Of a stretch of DNA of 64,000 nucleotides, positions 11,180 through 23,365 are shown piece by piece (position 1 is the stretch's first letter; each line of letters starts with the position of its first letter). Position numbers and translations under genes: made by a program. The notes under the pieces are model-generated. The model saw only the letters and a list, made by a program, of their open reading frames with translations. It was not told where the DNA came from and did no database searches. Source of the stretch: Burhinus oedicnemus (taxonomy: Eukaryota; Chordata; Aves; Charadriiformes; Burhinidae); assembly GCA_008921705.1 (NCBI GenBank), contig VFFE01009165.1, positions 793,891-857,890 of the forward strand, written 5' to 3'.

Positions 11180-14100
11180 TAATTCAGTGGGCAGTGTTTA
11201 TTGTTTGTGGGCAATTTAGAGGAAGACAAGAGCTTCTCCAACATCCAATACACTTTGTGATTATTCTAAGACATATATGCAGAACACCAGGTACACAGCA
11301 TATCAAGTTAATGATTGTTTTTCAAGGTAAAAAGAATTGGGTGTGTTGCTCTCCTGGAAGCTGGAGTCTCATATTATTTGATGACCTTATCACCAAGCAC
11401 TTGGATATCATCTAATGGCTAGTTCAGATGGTGAATGAGGGACATTTTTGCAGATATTGCAATGATTGGCAATTCTTTGTTAGCACCCAGAGGAAACAGA
11501 CATGATGAAGATGGTAGCATGATCCCTAAAAGAAACCACAAACCATATTTCTCAATCAAAGTTATACTCTATTATTGCAATCACAATTGTATGAGAAGAG
11601 ACTAAAGGGCAGGGTAGCTTGTAAGAGCAAAAAAATGAAAATTAAATATAATTAAAAACCAAAATTCAGGAAGCTTATTTGGCACAAAGTAATTTGGTCC
11701 CAGATGTTCTTTTTCTTTGGAACCAAGAATGGAAAAGATCACTGAAATTCATGAGCAACAATCATCAGCTATCACACACTGAAACTCATGTTAAGGTACT
11801 AGACAAGGGGCTAAAATCCAGTATTTTGTTTGGGTTTTTGTTTTGCTATCCAGGCTACAATGATCAACAATTATTGCACATTAATGTGCAAAAAGCAACA
11901 TAAACAAGTCATCTGACAGAGTTTATAGCCTTACTCCTCCTCACATTTTTTTTTATCCTCTCTATAAAGAGTGCTGGAAAACACTGTGCATTAGCTTGTA
12001 TTGTCTTATGCATCAAAAGGATGGGTTAGATTATTTTATTTTGCTTGTAAAGATTCAGTTTCCCCTGATTACTTCAACAGTGTTACATTAAGAATGAATT
12101 TAGTTTAGTGTTTTTTTCTAACTGTGGCTAATCAATAACACTGCACTTAATGCATTACGTGAGTGTTGCATTTTGGTACCCCCTCAGTTTACAATACAGC
12201 TTCAACTATTTGCCTTTCAAAATGAATACAGTAATGTTTAGTAGCTGATCTGCTTTTTCCTGTAAATTATATTTGGGAAGAAAACATTAGCTGAGAATAC
12301 ACTTCTATCCCTGAGGGCAGGAAGTATCCTTAGGTATGTTAGGCCTTATTCAGTTAAGTTAGATATTTATCGCCTATGTTGTTGTGACACATCCCCGGTG
12401 AATGATAAGCAGGGTAAGTGTCAGTAGTATTGGAGTCGTGGTAGTGCATACATGCCACATCCCATGTTAGAACTCTGTTCTGTTTGGGGCTGTAGAAAAC
12501 ATCTGTAGTGGTATCTCTCTCATGAAGTGTTTTCAGACCGCCAGCTGAGAAAAGAGGGATGGGTTATTATATTTCTAGGGAAAAGAAGCATTAGAAGATG
12601 AAAGCTAAAATTCACAATTGGCCTCAGATCATGTTTATGGAGATCCTTCCCTTATCACCAGCAGAGCTGGTTCCCAACTACAAGTGTTAGGGTTAGGAGA
12701 GGTGAAGTTCATTAGCATTCATTCATGTGGCTCTTTTGCTTTTGGGATCTCATGGGGGACACTCATCCCTCTTCTGCTGAGCCTAACACTGGGTGATTTG
12801 GGCTGACCACGGTTGCTCAGGTCCTCAGGTATTTTGGGAGGTTGAGAAATGTGAGTGGACTCAGGGGACAGACAAGTCAGATCTGACCAAATCTTGTCTT
12901 AGACAGACTACTGGTTGATGTCGACTCCTTTATTGCATTTTTCATTGAGGCACAACATACAATTCCCAGTAAGTTATTGAACAGGAACTTTTTATCTCTA
13001 CTTCTCCTGACTTTCACAAAGCTAGGCATCTATTCTATGTGTAACGCTTATTCTCTGTGCCTCAGACCCAAGAGTCTTAACAAAACCACCATCACACAGC
13101 TCACAAGAAAGAGCAGTTAAGCTGAGTTGACAGATATACAACAAATTGAACCTTAAATTTTGTCAATGTAGAACACAAATGCTATCAGTCCAGGTATACT
13201 GGAATCACTAATGCAAACTAAAGGTACAGCCAGATTTTCCTTTTTTCTCTCAGGAAGAACAACTAGTTTTTAACAAAAGCAACGGAGGAAAAGGAAAATA
13301 AAGAATATGTGTCTGTGTGTGAAAGAGACTCCCAAACTCTCAAACTCTCTAGTGCCTTTAAAGAGCACTACAGCTATCAGCAATTTACCCTTGGAAAAGG
13401 AGCTGTCAAGTAAATGCTTTCCTATTCGCATCATGTGGTACGTACAGATCCTGAGCTGATCCATGCCTCATGATTGAGCAGACAGGTCTCTTCCCTGCAA
13501 TCAATGTCGATTAGAAACTGTTTTTGTGGTCCTGACAATCTGTTGGGACTAGAATAAAATCTCCTAGACCCTCCAGTAATGAAAAATTGTCTACACGAAA
13601 GGAAGAAAGAGTACAAAAAGGATTTCAGAGTCCTATTTATTACCTTTAAAATTGCAAAAAGGTTTTTCTCCAGTAAGTAAATAATCCTTCTTTTTATTTT
13701 TGCTTTCATTAAGCTCACTTTGATTGATTGTGACCTGCTCTATCACAGTGGACCAGATTGGAACAGATTGGCTGCTTCTGAAAAAGAAAAAGAAGCCTTG
13801 TCACTGGAGTGTGGAACAGAAGAGAGTCAAAGTGAAATCAGGTTAAAGTGTCACTCACCTGATTAAATCAAATGCTAACAGAAGTTTGACGGTTTCAAAT
13901 ATCCTCTTCTATAACCTCTGACCTTTTTAGGTTATCATCTTGGGAAAAGTCTATATCTTCTCAGTAGCAAATATTCGGAGACATACATGCTGTTAAGTGG
14001 TGGTATCTGCACAGACAAGTAAGAGGTATTTCTTCTGTCTTGCTCATGCTTTGGCCAGAACATAGCTGTTAGGATTTATGATGCTCCATTGTCCTTGGCC

Positions 14101-14690
14101 TAGTGGGAATATGGTACAAGCCTGGCTAGCAAAAGTTACAGTCAGATAGTCCTTCCATAATGTGGCAGTTTCTCAATAACTTCACAGCATGGAGCTGTGA
14201 ACAAAACATCAGCCAGTTTCTTATAATCATCACCTTCCTTATATTTGTAATTCTCTGCTCTAGTTTTTCATTTCAGCATGTTAAGCTTTTATTCTGAGGT
14301 CCACTTCAACATGGAAGAGTTAACTGAATTTACATAACCACACCTCACCATATTTACATTTCAAATTATTGATAATTAATGAGTAATAGAGGTAGACTTT
14401 CTCCTCCTAAAAGAAGCAAAAGAACCATGACTCCTGAAAAGTATAATGAACTTCACAGGAAGAAAAAAAAATAAAAATCCTTCTAATCCCTTTCCAGAGT
14501 TCTTTAAAGATAAGGTCAATACAGTTTCCCTCCAACTTGTAGTAACAGTGGTGGAGGAGGAGATGGAAATAAGTGTCCTTCTGCTTTCAGTGACCATAGA
14601 TTTGTACTCAGAGGTAGCTCATTCGAAATCATTGTATAATGAAATATGAAAACAAGTTGCTTGTAATTTGCAGAGAAACAAAACTGGGAC
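11180..14690. other. unique sequence, no confident gene
   Basis: No mobile-element landmarks were seen. A 50-nt minus-strand exon-like segment at 13859-13908 is treated in the findings. The remaining frames (13431-13718 minus, 12618-12806 plus and others) show no recognisable features. Confidence 0.5.
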
Positions 14691-14692
14691 AA

Positions 14693-14698
14693 TTTATT
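14693..14698 (-). other. AATAAA poly(A) signal candidate, minus strand
   Basis: On the minus strand this hexamer is AATAAA, about 485 nt downstream of the TAG at 15183-15185, followed by a U/GU-rich stretch. The spacing suits a 3' untranslated region for the putative terminal exon at 15183-15420. AATAAA is common in AT-rich DNA, so the support is weak. Confidence 0.2.
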
Positions 14699-15109
14699 AA
14701 GAACACAGGAAACCTTCAGATGTTTTTTCACCTTCTGTGAAGACCAGGCATGAACCTGTGTGCTCTGTGGGCAGAGGTAGGGGAAGCAGAAATCACATTG
14801 TGGTTCCCATGGGCAGCACACCTCAGGGCTGCAAATGTAAGAGTTGAGCTGAGAGTAAAAATGCAGTTTGAATTTTAGCAAGTACTCTGGCTCAGGAGGC
14901 TAAACCAGAGATAGGGGAAAGCACAATCAATTTGTTTTTCAGGAAATATCCAGTGTCTGCAAATTGATTCATGGGATGAAGCCGCCAGCAGCCAGTGCAT
15001 GAATTCATGCAGAAAGTCAGAAACATGCTGAGAATGTGTGAAACGAGGAAGTTTCAGCAACTGCAGGGAAATTTCTCCTGAGCTAGAAAGTCTTACAAAT
15101 TTGTTTCAG

Positions 15110-15123
15110 AAAAAAAAAAAAAA
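15110..15123 (+). repeat. A14 homopolymer
   Basis: Uninterrupted A-run just beyond the stop codon side of the putative minus-strand exon 15183-15420. On that strand it is a T-run in the presumed 3' untranslated region. Confidence 0.8.
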
Positions 15124-15182
15124 TGCTGAGAGAGACATTGAATAAGAATTTAAATTTACTGAACAAAGGCACCCAGAGGCAC

Positions 15183-15420
15183 CTATCTGGTAACATCTGG
15201 TCCAATCCTGAAGGAAGGGAAGGCCATGTTTTCATAGTTGAGGTGAGTACGCTGTTTTGCTTTGTGGTCAATGCGGCTGACATTAGGCAGAGTGGGCTGT
15301 GATTCAGAATAAATGCCTTTAGTTTTAGAAGAAGGATTCTGGACAATGCAGAGGTCATTTAGATCCATACTTTCACTGTCTTCACAAATCTGATGCTTAT
15401 GAAGCGTGAAAATCTTGGTC
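15183..15420 (-). CDS. putative terminal coding exon, unidentified protein
   Basis: On the minus strand a T-rich tract ending in TTACAAG forms a plausible 3' splice site just before 15420. The exon then stays open for 78 codons after one leading base, up to TAG at 15183-15185. The peptide is hydrophilic with no membrane segment. It contains MDLNDLCIVQNPSS near the middle, RIDHKAKQ further on, then YENMAFPSF (a tyrosine in a context seen in cytoplasmic tails), and ends GPDVTR. About 40% of codons end in G or C, and two CpG codons (CGC, CGT) occur. It would be the C-terminus of a larger protein whose upstream exons lie at higher coordinates. I could not identify those exons or the family. A frame this long arises by chance many times in 64 kb, so the case rests on the acceptor, the peptide character and a distal AATAAA at 14693. 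Confidence 0.25.
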
Positions 15421-16469
15421 CTTGTAAATTAAAAAAAAAATAAATACAGACAACAAACAGAAACCTCATTACACTAGTATGGGCAATACAGTATATGAAT
15501 TTTAACAAGCAAAGAAAAAACCCACCAGGTAAAAAACCCAGCAAGAAAATAGTAAAAACAGAGGAAAGTACGTACCTTTGACTAATTCTGTCATCTCATG
15601 TGTGACATCAACTTCCATTTTATTTAAAAAATGGTATTCAAACACACACAATATCTTTTATGTCATCAGTGTAAGTCACTGTTGCACCACTTATTTATCA
15701 TTTTGTCCAGAAGACAGGAAATGTTATCTGATTACGTCCACATTACATTCCACATTAAATCCCATAAAAAGTAACTCTAAATTTGAAGCCTATATTACTT
15801 TTAAGATTCTTTTGTACCTTTCTCACAGACGAAAAATGAATACATTTATTGCTTTAAAACAAATATCTTTGAGGTATATTTCACTAGAATTAGAAAAATA
15901 TGTCAAAATTTATGAAATGTCACATATTCAAACTTTTATATAACCAAATATCTTACTAATACCAGTCTTTTAAAAAACTCTTTTTATGAAAAATTTGCAG
16001 GCAAAACTGTTTTTAAAAGCAAGTTAGAGGTGGAAAGGATATAATTTTTATACAATATAAAGTGGGAGGACTTTTTTATTATTATCATAAAATCCTTCTT
16101 TTGAAGCACCAAATTCTCAAGAAAGTAGGAGAGATGAAGAAATGTGAATAGGTAAAGTTTTCCTGTTATGAAAACTAGGCTCTTAGTCAAATAGTTGAGG
16201 CACAAGAAGTCCTTGAAATTCAAAGAGTATTCTGTTCTCCCCATATTAACAAATATGTTTACAAGAATTACTGCTGGCTATGGGGTTTTTTTCCCCTAAA
16301 GGCTGAGAATTTTAATCTGAAAACTTATCACACTGATATAATAAAACTTGTTATTTCCTTATAGCAGACAGTTATTAGTTAAATGTGGTTAGTATAATCC
16401 CATTCAAAAAGAGAAAATTCTGGAGGGTCTCCTGACAATTTTGGAAGCTTGCTGCAGCTCTTCCAACAC

Positions 16470-16710
16470 CAACGCTCGACTGCAGTGCTGGCACAGCGTG
16501 AACCACAGGCTGGCTGAGATGCACCACAGAAAGCAACCATTTTTTTTCCAGACATTTCAAAGCCATGCTCTTTTTCAAGCGCCTCATCCTTTCTGAACCA
16601 TCGTGAACTTACTGCCTAGATTCTAAATAGGCATCCACCAGCTTATACGTTCACATACACAGTCGCAGATGGTTCAGAGACCATCTGTAATCTACCCTAA
16701 GAAAGCTGCG
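16470..16710. other. small CpG-bearing segment
   Basis: About eight CpGs occur in 240 bp, within an otherwise CpG-poor stretch. A minus-strand frame at 16375-16587 covers part of it but has no motif. It is possibly regulatory or simply local composition. Confidence 0.25.
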
Positions 16711-18864
16711 CTGATTTAATAATGACCACTATGAAATATCAGTACAACCCACACTGAGTGGATTAAGGAATGGCCCACTGACAGCCCTCAAAGGCATCTG
16801 TCAGTGAGGAAACTGTCTCAGAACAAAGATTTTTTTTTCTAATAGGTATGCTCAGACTTTTCAATACAACTCTTACCAATACAAAAAAAGTCACTCGTAA
16901 TATTTGTGAATGTCTCAAAACTGAAACCTGCACCTGAAGATAGTCAAGGTAGAACTGAAGTGTTAAGTCCCAAATTACGATACAAAACCCTAGTCTTGCT
17001 AGGACTGAAGAAAATCTGACCTTGAAGATCTCCAAGTGACCTTTTAACTTTTTAAGTTTCCAGGATGAGAAAGGTCTGCTTTTTCCTATTTGGCCCCTTT
17101 CTAACTACTCTGATATCTATTTTCTACATTAGACTACTCAAGGTCTAAAAACCAGCATGGCTATGACACAGTGGTTACAAAGGGCCACCACAAAATGTAG
17201 TTACTGCTACCCACCCTACGCAAAACTGATTAAAACCTGTTTAATGCTATATGTCAGAGCTGATCAACACCAAATTAAAAAAAAAAAGAACTTTAAAGAT
17301 TTGGTATGATAAGTAGATTAGAGATTTGTCTGATGTAAGTCTGTCTCAATGATCACTTGTAGTGTGACTAGTTTAGAGGTTTACTTAAAGTAAGGTAACA
17401 TTTTATCATGACATGCTGTTTTTTATTCTTGATGATAGCTATGCAACTCTGTTTCACTTGTTCTAATTGGAATCAAGCAAATGTGACTTCTCATGCTATT
17501 TGCATTTTTTTGTTTACATCCAAAAATCTCTCATGCCTAGACTCGTAAAAGGTTGCAAACTAATACCATCTAATTCCATGATAGTGAGGCTTCAGATATA
17601 ACAAATTTGTTTTCAGAAAAAATTTGCTTTATTGATCTCCCTCATACAGGGCAGATGGCATTACACACAAAGGAACTCTGGGTACATTTTGCTGTCTACT
17701 ATACCACTGACTTTCAGAAATGGATGTTTGTTTTCATATAATTACTCCACAGGTTTTTTCTTATGAGTATACTGAGGTTTTATCTGAAGTATCTGAATGT
17801 AAGCCGTTAACAGAACACGTTCTTTGTAACGGTATTTTCTTTTTCAATAAGCTTTTATCTTCCCAATTTTGATTTTTATGTCTTGTATCTCTCTTGAACA
17901 AGGAAAGGTTAACCAGTTATTGATATGTCTTTATGCTTTTCATAAGGAAGAACAGATGTGAAATATTAATTTTTATCTTTATTCCAAAACCTGTGAGGTT
18001 CTTCATCCAAGATGCAATAAAGTCTTCAAAAGTTTTATTTACTGTCTATCATTAACCTAAGGATAATAGGCACTTGTGATTTTCCTCAGAAAATCTGAAA
18101 CTACAGTTAATAAATCTTGCATCTTTCTAACCTTCTAAGTACAATTTTGTCATGAAGAGTAAAATTAAACAAAACCACCTGAAATCAGGCTTAGAAGCAG
18201 CGTTTACCTTTTTAGCTGCAGAAATTAGGGCAGTACTTACAGCAGGGAGGGGAAAAAAACCTACAGTGAAGAAATGAGAGACAAGAAATGTGTGTAACTT
18301 GCTAGTAGCCATTAACAGTGATGCCATTGGCTTAATATCGCACACAGTTTTCTGTGCCAGAAACATCTTTCTGGCATTCATTTTCAAGTAAAGTGCAATG
18401 TTTGTTAAGCATTTCCCTTATAACTGTTCCTCTCCATCAAGAAATAGCTATGTATCTTATCAAAACAGTTGAATGCAATTTATATTGCATATACATGCAA
18501 TTTTTACTGAATGGGTGGATGATTGTAATGTCTGTCTCCAGATTCTATACAACTCTCATGCGCATTTCTCTTTAAATCAAGAGATAAAAAGAAAGGCTCA
18601 TAAAGCCAGTATCAGTCATCAAAGTCTTCACAGAGCATCGGGGACTTCCTGCCCTTCTCCAGGGAAATCGCTACCTGAGACAGCAGAACTTTGTAGCAAG
18701 AAGCCATGGAGGGTATGTAAAGGTCAAATCAAATTTTTAGCATTTTCCTGTCTTAGCAGAGTTCACTTATTATTTTGAGCCCTCTGCTTATTACATAAGA
18801 CTGCACTTCCACAGACAGTGAAGTAGAAGCAATGGCTTGCTGTTGCCAAAAGGAAGAGGTTTCA

Positions 18865-18930
18865 CTCCCTCCTTCCTCTTCCCTATTTCTCCTTTTCCCT
18901 CCTTCCTCCTTCCCTGCCTTCCCCCTCCTC
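18865..18930 (+). repeat. polypyrimidine (CT-rich) tract
   Basis: This is almost pure C/T over 66 bp with two interruptions (A at 18884, G near 18915). Read on the minus strand it creates a Gly/Glu/Arg-rich low-complexity frame (18753-18956) that should not be taken as a protein. Mirror-like purine/pyrimidine tracts of this sort can adopt triplex structure. Confidence 0.75.
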
Positions 18931-19408
18931 ATCACCTTACTGCTGAAAGCCAGCATGTCCTGCCTTCTCCCTTGTCCTGCCTCTAGAACACTTTGAAATC
19001 TTTCACTGTCTCAATTTACTTCATTAAATGGGCAGAAAACTACCTGGGTTTTGCACAGTGTTGTGTGTCTTCTGTTTTAATGAATTACATGGACACACAA
19101 ATTCAGTAGACTGTTAGTGCTGGCACAAAATGAAGTGTGAGACCACAGGGCCAGGAGTAGGGAAGGGGTATAGGCAAAGGGAGCAGGACCTCTTCTTTCT
19201 GGCAAGAGAGTGATGTTACACCAGCTCAGAAGATTTTCAGGCATGTAAACACTGGGCTCAGCGCTACCGCCCCAGCAGGGAATGGGCTTCTTGTAGGTGC
19301 TCTGTCATGAAAGCTCAGTGGATGTCTTGCACACTGTAGGGTGTGAAAAACAGCACAAAGTGCTTAAACTGCCTCCTTCATCCTGTTTTATAAAATCACA
19401 GCCTAAGA

Positions 19409-19446
19409 GTTAATTTATAACTGTGTAAACACAGTTGTAATTTAAT
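19409..19446. repeat. long near-perfect palindrome (18-bp arms)
   Basis: Arms 19409-19426 and 19429-19446 pair at 17 of 18 positions (two of these as G-T) around a 2-base AA centre. The only mismatch is 19414 with 19441. The core is AACTGTGT, AA, ACACAGTT. In DNA it could extrude a cruciform; in RNA from either strand it would fold into one long hairpin. I saw no flanking element boundaries. Confidence 0.85.
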
Positions 19447-19486
19447 CAGATGAGAGTGAATTATATGGGTAACGTCAATGAAATAC

Positions 19487-19709
19487 CTGCTCTAGATTAT
19501 CTCTTTCAGCACTTCTGTTATCACTTCAAAATCTGGTACGTATCTCATAGAGATATTCATGTAAGAAGAGAAAATGTTTGTCCTTAGATCAACTGCTATT
19601 GCTGAAATAATACAATCCATTTTTAAGGGTTCATCTAGAATACCTTGAAAGAGGAACAGCAGATAACCACCTGCAATATTTGTGTTCGGAATAAACTCAT
19701 CTATTTCCC
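19487..19709 (-). other. exon-like segment, minus strand, unidentified
   Basis: On the minus strand there is a branch-point-like TTCTAAC, then a TTGCCTTTGCAACACAG acceptor before 19709. The segment stays open for about 71 codons (peptide includes GILDEPLKMDCIISAIAVDL and ends EVLKEII). A CAG|GTATTT donor follows at 19486. The frame hits TAG at 19492-19494, five bases before that donor. It is therefore either a terminal exon, a broken exon or chance. No family was recognised. Confidence 0.15.
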
Positions 19710-20763
19710 CTGTGTTGCAAAGGCAAGTTAGAAATATTTTGTACTTCACTGTGTTAAAAGCAGCACAGACAGCAATACTTTGAGCACGTTCTTACCGTGG
19801 CCAGGATCTTGCAAGTAGGTCACAGTTTAATACCACCAATGTAATCTCTGGTTTGTGCCTGAAGCTGGACTCTGACTGTTGATTTAATGTCTTGTTCAAA
19901 CTTGATGCTTACTACTTACTAGAGGGGAACTGGAAGCCTGAGATAGGACCAGAGCTGAAAGGCTTTTGGCATCTTTTACTAGTTTCTTCAGGATTCAGTG
20001 AAGAAATCTACTTTCTAATCAGATTTCTTCTAATTTGAAATGGTAAAATTTGTCATTTATTGCCAGAAAGAACATGGATTAGTTTCAAAAGTTTTGACAA
20101 ATATTTTTCAAGAATTCTTATCTTGGATTAAATTGGAGACAAGGAAAGTAATAAACTAAGTGTTTATTTTGCACGTGGTTCAATATGCGGTGAGATAATT
20201 GCATAGTTCACCTACACTCATGAGCGATCAGTGCTTAGTTTTGGTGGCTGATCAGTGTTATCTATACAAAAGAGCTCTTCTGCATGTGATTTTGCTATTC
20301 TTGTTGGCAAAGAGTAGAAAACAATCTAATCATGTAAATTGCATTAGTCATTTATAGTGGTGGGATTATTCTGACCATACATCAGAACTTGCAATTTTTC
20401 TCCAAATCCTAGTCTTTTCGCACCAGTTTTGGAAATAGGATGTCTGTAGCCTTTAGCGATAGTGAACTACAGATGACTCTATGGTTATTTCTAACTCACA
20501 AGTGTTTTAGTGATGTATTTGGGTACATGGTATCTCAGCTTCTATGACAGGCAAGCTAAGGACGGAGATCAGAGGCTCTCAGCTTCAGAGCAGGGAGTTC
20601 CAAAGCTCTGAAATATTGTCTGTAATGCTATCAATATTAAGGCCTGTACTTTAATCACACAGGCTGTGAATATGGATCTCCAAGCTATGTACCAGAAAAG
20701 GATAGCCAAGTCCCAATCTAGGAATAGTGCATATTTGTCAGACTAAAATATTTCTGCCAAGCA

Positions 20764-20787
20764 TTTTTGTTTTGTTTTGTTTTGTTT
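20764..20787 (+). repeat. (TTTTG)n microsatellite
   Basis: Four full TTTTG units plus flanking T residues. Short and uninterrupted. Confidence 0.85.
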
Positions 20788-21704
20788 CACAACAGCATCT
20801 AAGACAACAGGGTTGGGACTCAGTTCACAGAGGATGATGTATAAACACAGATGATGATGTGTGTGGTGTCTATACTCCAGTTACAATGAAGACTTGCTCA
20901 GTGGTGAAAAAAAACAACATTTACTTCAGGGTGAACTGAGCTTTTCTCTTGGCTGTCTTGCCTATATTGCCGTCACTTAACAAGGGAGTGTGGACAACTA
21001 CAGGTAGCTAGCTAAACTCCGGTGTTTTAATCCTCCCCCTCCCAATGGAACAGAGAGGAAACAACTATAGAGATGTCCATGGTACAAAATCAGTGCAAAT
21101 CAGTTTGATGTCTCTAAGTCAAGCTGCTATCAACAGCAATAAAATTCCCGACCTCATTGCTGCCCAGTCAGCACGCCTTGTCTGTAGCCTTAGCCTGGAG
21201 GGACTGACTCTGAGGTGAGGAAGCAGTTTCATTTTCCTTCCTATACTCTGCTGAGACTGCCAAACCCAGCCCAACTGTGAAAGTGCCTTTATGATTCAGA
21301 CAATTTTCAACAAAAACGTCCAGGATTTATTATGCTCGTTTGGTCATTGTAATCTTAAAAGACTGAAGAAACAATGAACCACATCCAGCCCTGGCATGAA
21401 TAAGTACAGCCCGCACAAAAATAACTACTGGCTTTCTCCCTGCAATTCAGTATGCATCCATTCATCAGTAGGCTTTGTCTTGTAGCCAGTTTGGAGCTCA
21501 TGGGCTAATGTTACAGTCCAAACCAATTTTAATTAGGTTTTTTTTTTCAAATCAGTTGCTGTGAGACAATATGAAGTAATTTACTGAAGTCCATGTTACA
21601 CGTATACTCTAGATATACCCCAGCTACTAATTCTACAACCTTATTAAAAAACATAATAGAAAAGAAAAAACAACAAAAACATAGATTGTCTAGAAAACAT
21701 TTTC

Positions 21705-21719
21705 TTTTTTTTTTTTTTT
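21705..21719 (+). repeat. T15 homopolymer
   Basis: Fifteen T after TTTC, in AT-rich DNA with A-rich sequence just to the left. No element body was recognised beside it. Confidence 0.85.
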
Positions 21720-22237
21720 CAATCAAACATTCAGTTTATCATGATAATTCAGTGGTCAGATTTTATTTTTAATACTTTTCCATTATTTGAACCTGAATAG
21801 GATGAAGACCTATAAAATGTAACAGTCAGGAGCATTCTTTCTTGACTCTGTAAAGAGAAATACCTCTATTGCTTTTGTGTGTGTGCATGAATTTATAGTT
21901 CTCTGTGAATTGAATAAAAAAAGAAGCTCCATTAGTTCAGTAATCTCTCTCCTCCTTCTACAAAACCTGGGAATATTAGGCTAATTAGAATTACATCAAA
22001 ATTATGTAAAAAAGGAAAAGTTTATCCTCTGACTTCACAGTGTTTGTATAATACATCCATTTTCTTTCCAGAAATGATAGCTTTTTAATCAATTGATTTT
22101 TCTGCTTGAATTTGAATCTAAAACTATTACTTTCCCTCACCCAAAAACCTTTCACAGACTGTTGCCGGTCTCAGAGTTGGCTTCTGCAATTTTATCCTTG
22201 ATTTGTCTGTAAGAGGACTAGCACCCTTAGATGAGTG

Positions 22238-22250
22238 TATATATATATAT
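22238..22250 (+). repeat. short (TA)n tract
   Basis: Six and a half TA units between GTG and GTTTGG. Confidence 0.8.
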
Positions 22251-22608
22251 GTTTGGTTAAATATATCGCTTCTCAAATTAAGTTAGAAACAAGACCAGAA
22301 TTTTCTTGTATCTCCCTTCATTATTGAATTGTCACCTTTCTGATTTGTCTTTTTCTATATTTAAAAAGCTTTTATGTATACATTACCAAAGGAACATCTC
22401 TGCTTCTCAAATACTTGAGTTCATTGTTGGTGTTAGGCATGTATTCTCTGGTAACACTTGTATTTTCACACATCAGGTTAAAACGCAGATTACCTTGGAG
22501 ACCAGCAAAACCACCACAGATTTAAGCCTTGATTGTGCTGCAGTCAAGGACAGAGACTGCATTCACCAATCAAACAGTTGACTTGGAGAGTAATTCCTTG
22601 GGTAGGTA

Positions 22609-22648
22609 TGGTATTGGTAGCTGTTACATGGTGTTGGTAGCTGTTACA
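22609..22648 (+). repeat. 20-bp tandem duplication (2 copies)
   Basis: Copies 22609-22628 and 22629-22648 differ at a single base (A at 22613, G at 22633). The unit ends TTGGTAGCTGTTACA. A recent slippage or local duplication is likely. Confidence 0.85.
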
Positions 22649-23238
22649 CTTGTCCTGTTAAACCAATGACTTTGGCAGACAGGAAGTTTGTAGGTACATC
22701 ATGAAGGTGAAAGGGTAGCAACAGAAGTCTTAACTATGGTAACAAAAACTTTCTGGGAAGGCAGGATTTTCCACCATTCTACAGATTAAATGAAAGCTGA
22801 GTTTTCCTGAGAGAATATAAAGAAAGCATCTCAAATCTATATTTGTAGATTAGTATGTCAGAGTCATTTACTAGATTAAGTGTTTCTTTATTGTGTTTTT
22901 GTGCAGTCTATTGCTAGTTTCCTGTATCCTTTAAATACAACAATACTAAATTTAAGTTTTGGACAAATAACATTTTGTCAATTAAAAAACCTAAAATTAA
23001 AAATCAAAGAGATAGTTAAATTCTGTCCTGCTTTAATTTCCATCTGTCTGTCCAGACACGGTTCAGCAATGAGTTCAGGAATGAAAACAGAGTGTTTCAG
23101 AAATTAGAATGGTTTATGGGCTGAACTTCATCTTCCTGGTCCTTCAAACAGGACCCACAGTGGTGTCTGAAAGATCCAGATTCAGAGAGTGAATTAAGAG
23201 CAATAGTCTGGAGCCAGCTAGTAGTAAATGCTGAGGGT

Positions 23239-23265
23239 AGGGGAGGACATACGAGGGGAGGACAT
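23239..23265 (+). repeat. 15-bp-period duplication
   Basis: AGGGGAGGACAT occurs at 23239-23250 and again at 23254-23265, just upstream of the CR1 at 23366. Confidence 0.75.
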
Positions 23266-23365
23266 TTTTCCTCAGTAGCTACATGGCTGAAGGATTAATT
23301 CTACATAGAAGCATTTTGTCAAGTATCTGGAGGAAGAAACATTCACTTTTACATATTGATTTTGA

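Noticed and set aside
12687..12697. TTAGGGTTAGG, telomere-like
   Set aside because: Fewer than two full units, which is expected by chance; not an interstitial telomere array.
18127..18387. 86-codon minus frame with splice-like sites inside
   Set aside because: The only bracketed pieces would be 8- or 20-nt exons, which is not credible.
18753..18956. Gly/Glu/Arg-rich minus-strand frame
   Set aside because: It is the reverse of a polypyrimidine tract (18865-18930).
19265..19285. CCAGCAGGGAATGG, partial CTCF core
   Set aside because: Matches only the left part of the consensus; the GGC half is lost.
19762..19910. Minus-strand exon candidate ending at a GTAAGA donor, reading ITLVVLNCDLLARSWP
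   Set aside because: No pyrimidine-rich acceptor, and its phase does not fit the neighbouring candidate at 19487-19709.
20831..20862. GATGATGT repeats resembling a snoRNA C box
   Set aside because: No matching D box with terminal stem at suitable distance.
22306..22581. 91-codon plus frame with an ACACATCAG acceptor-like site inside
   Set aside because: No donor after the segment and no recognisable motif; within chance expectation.
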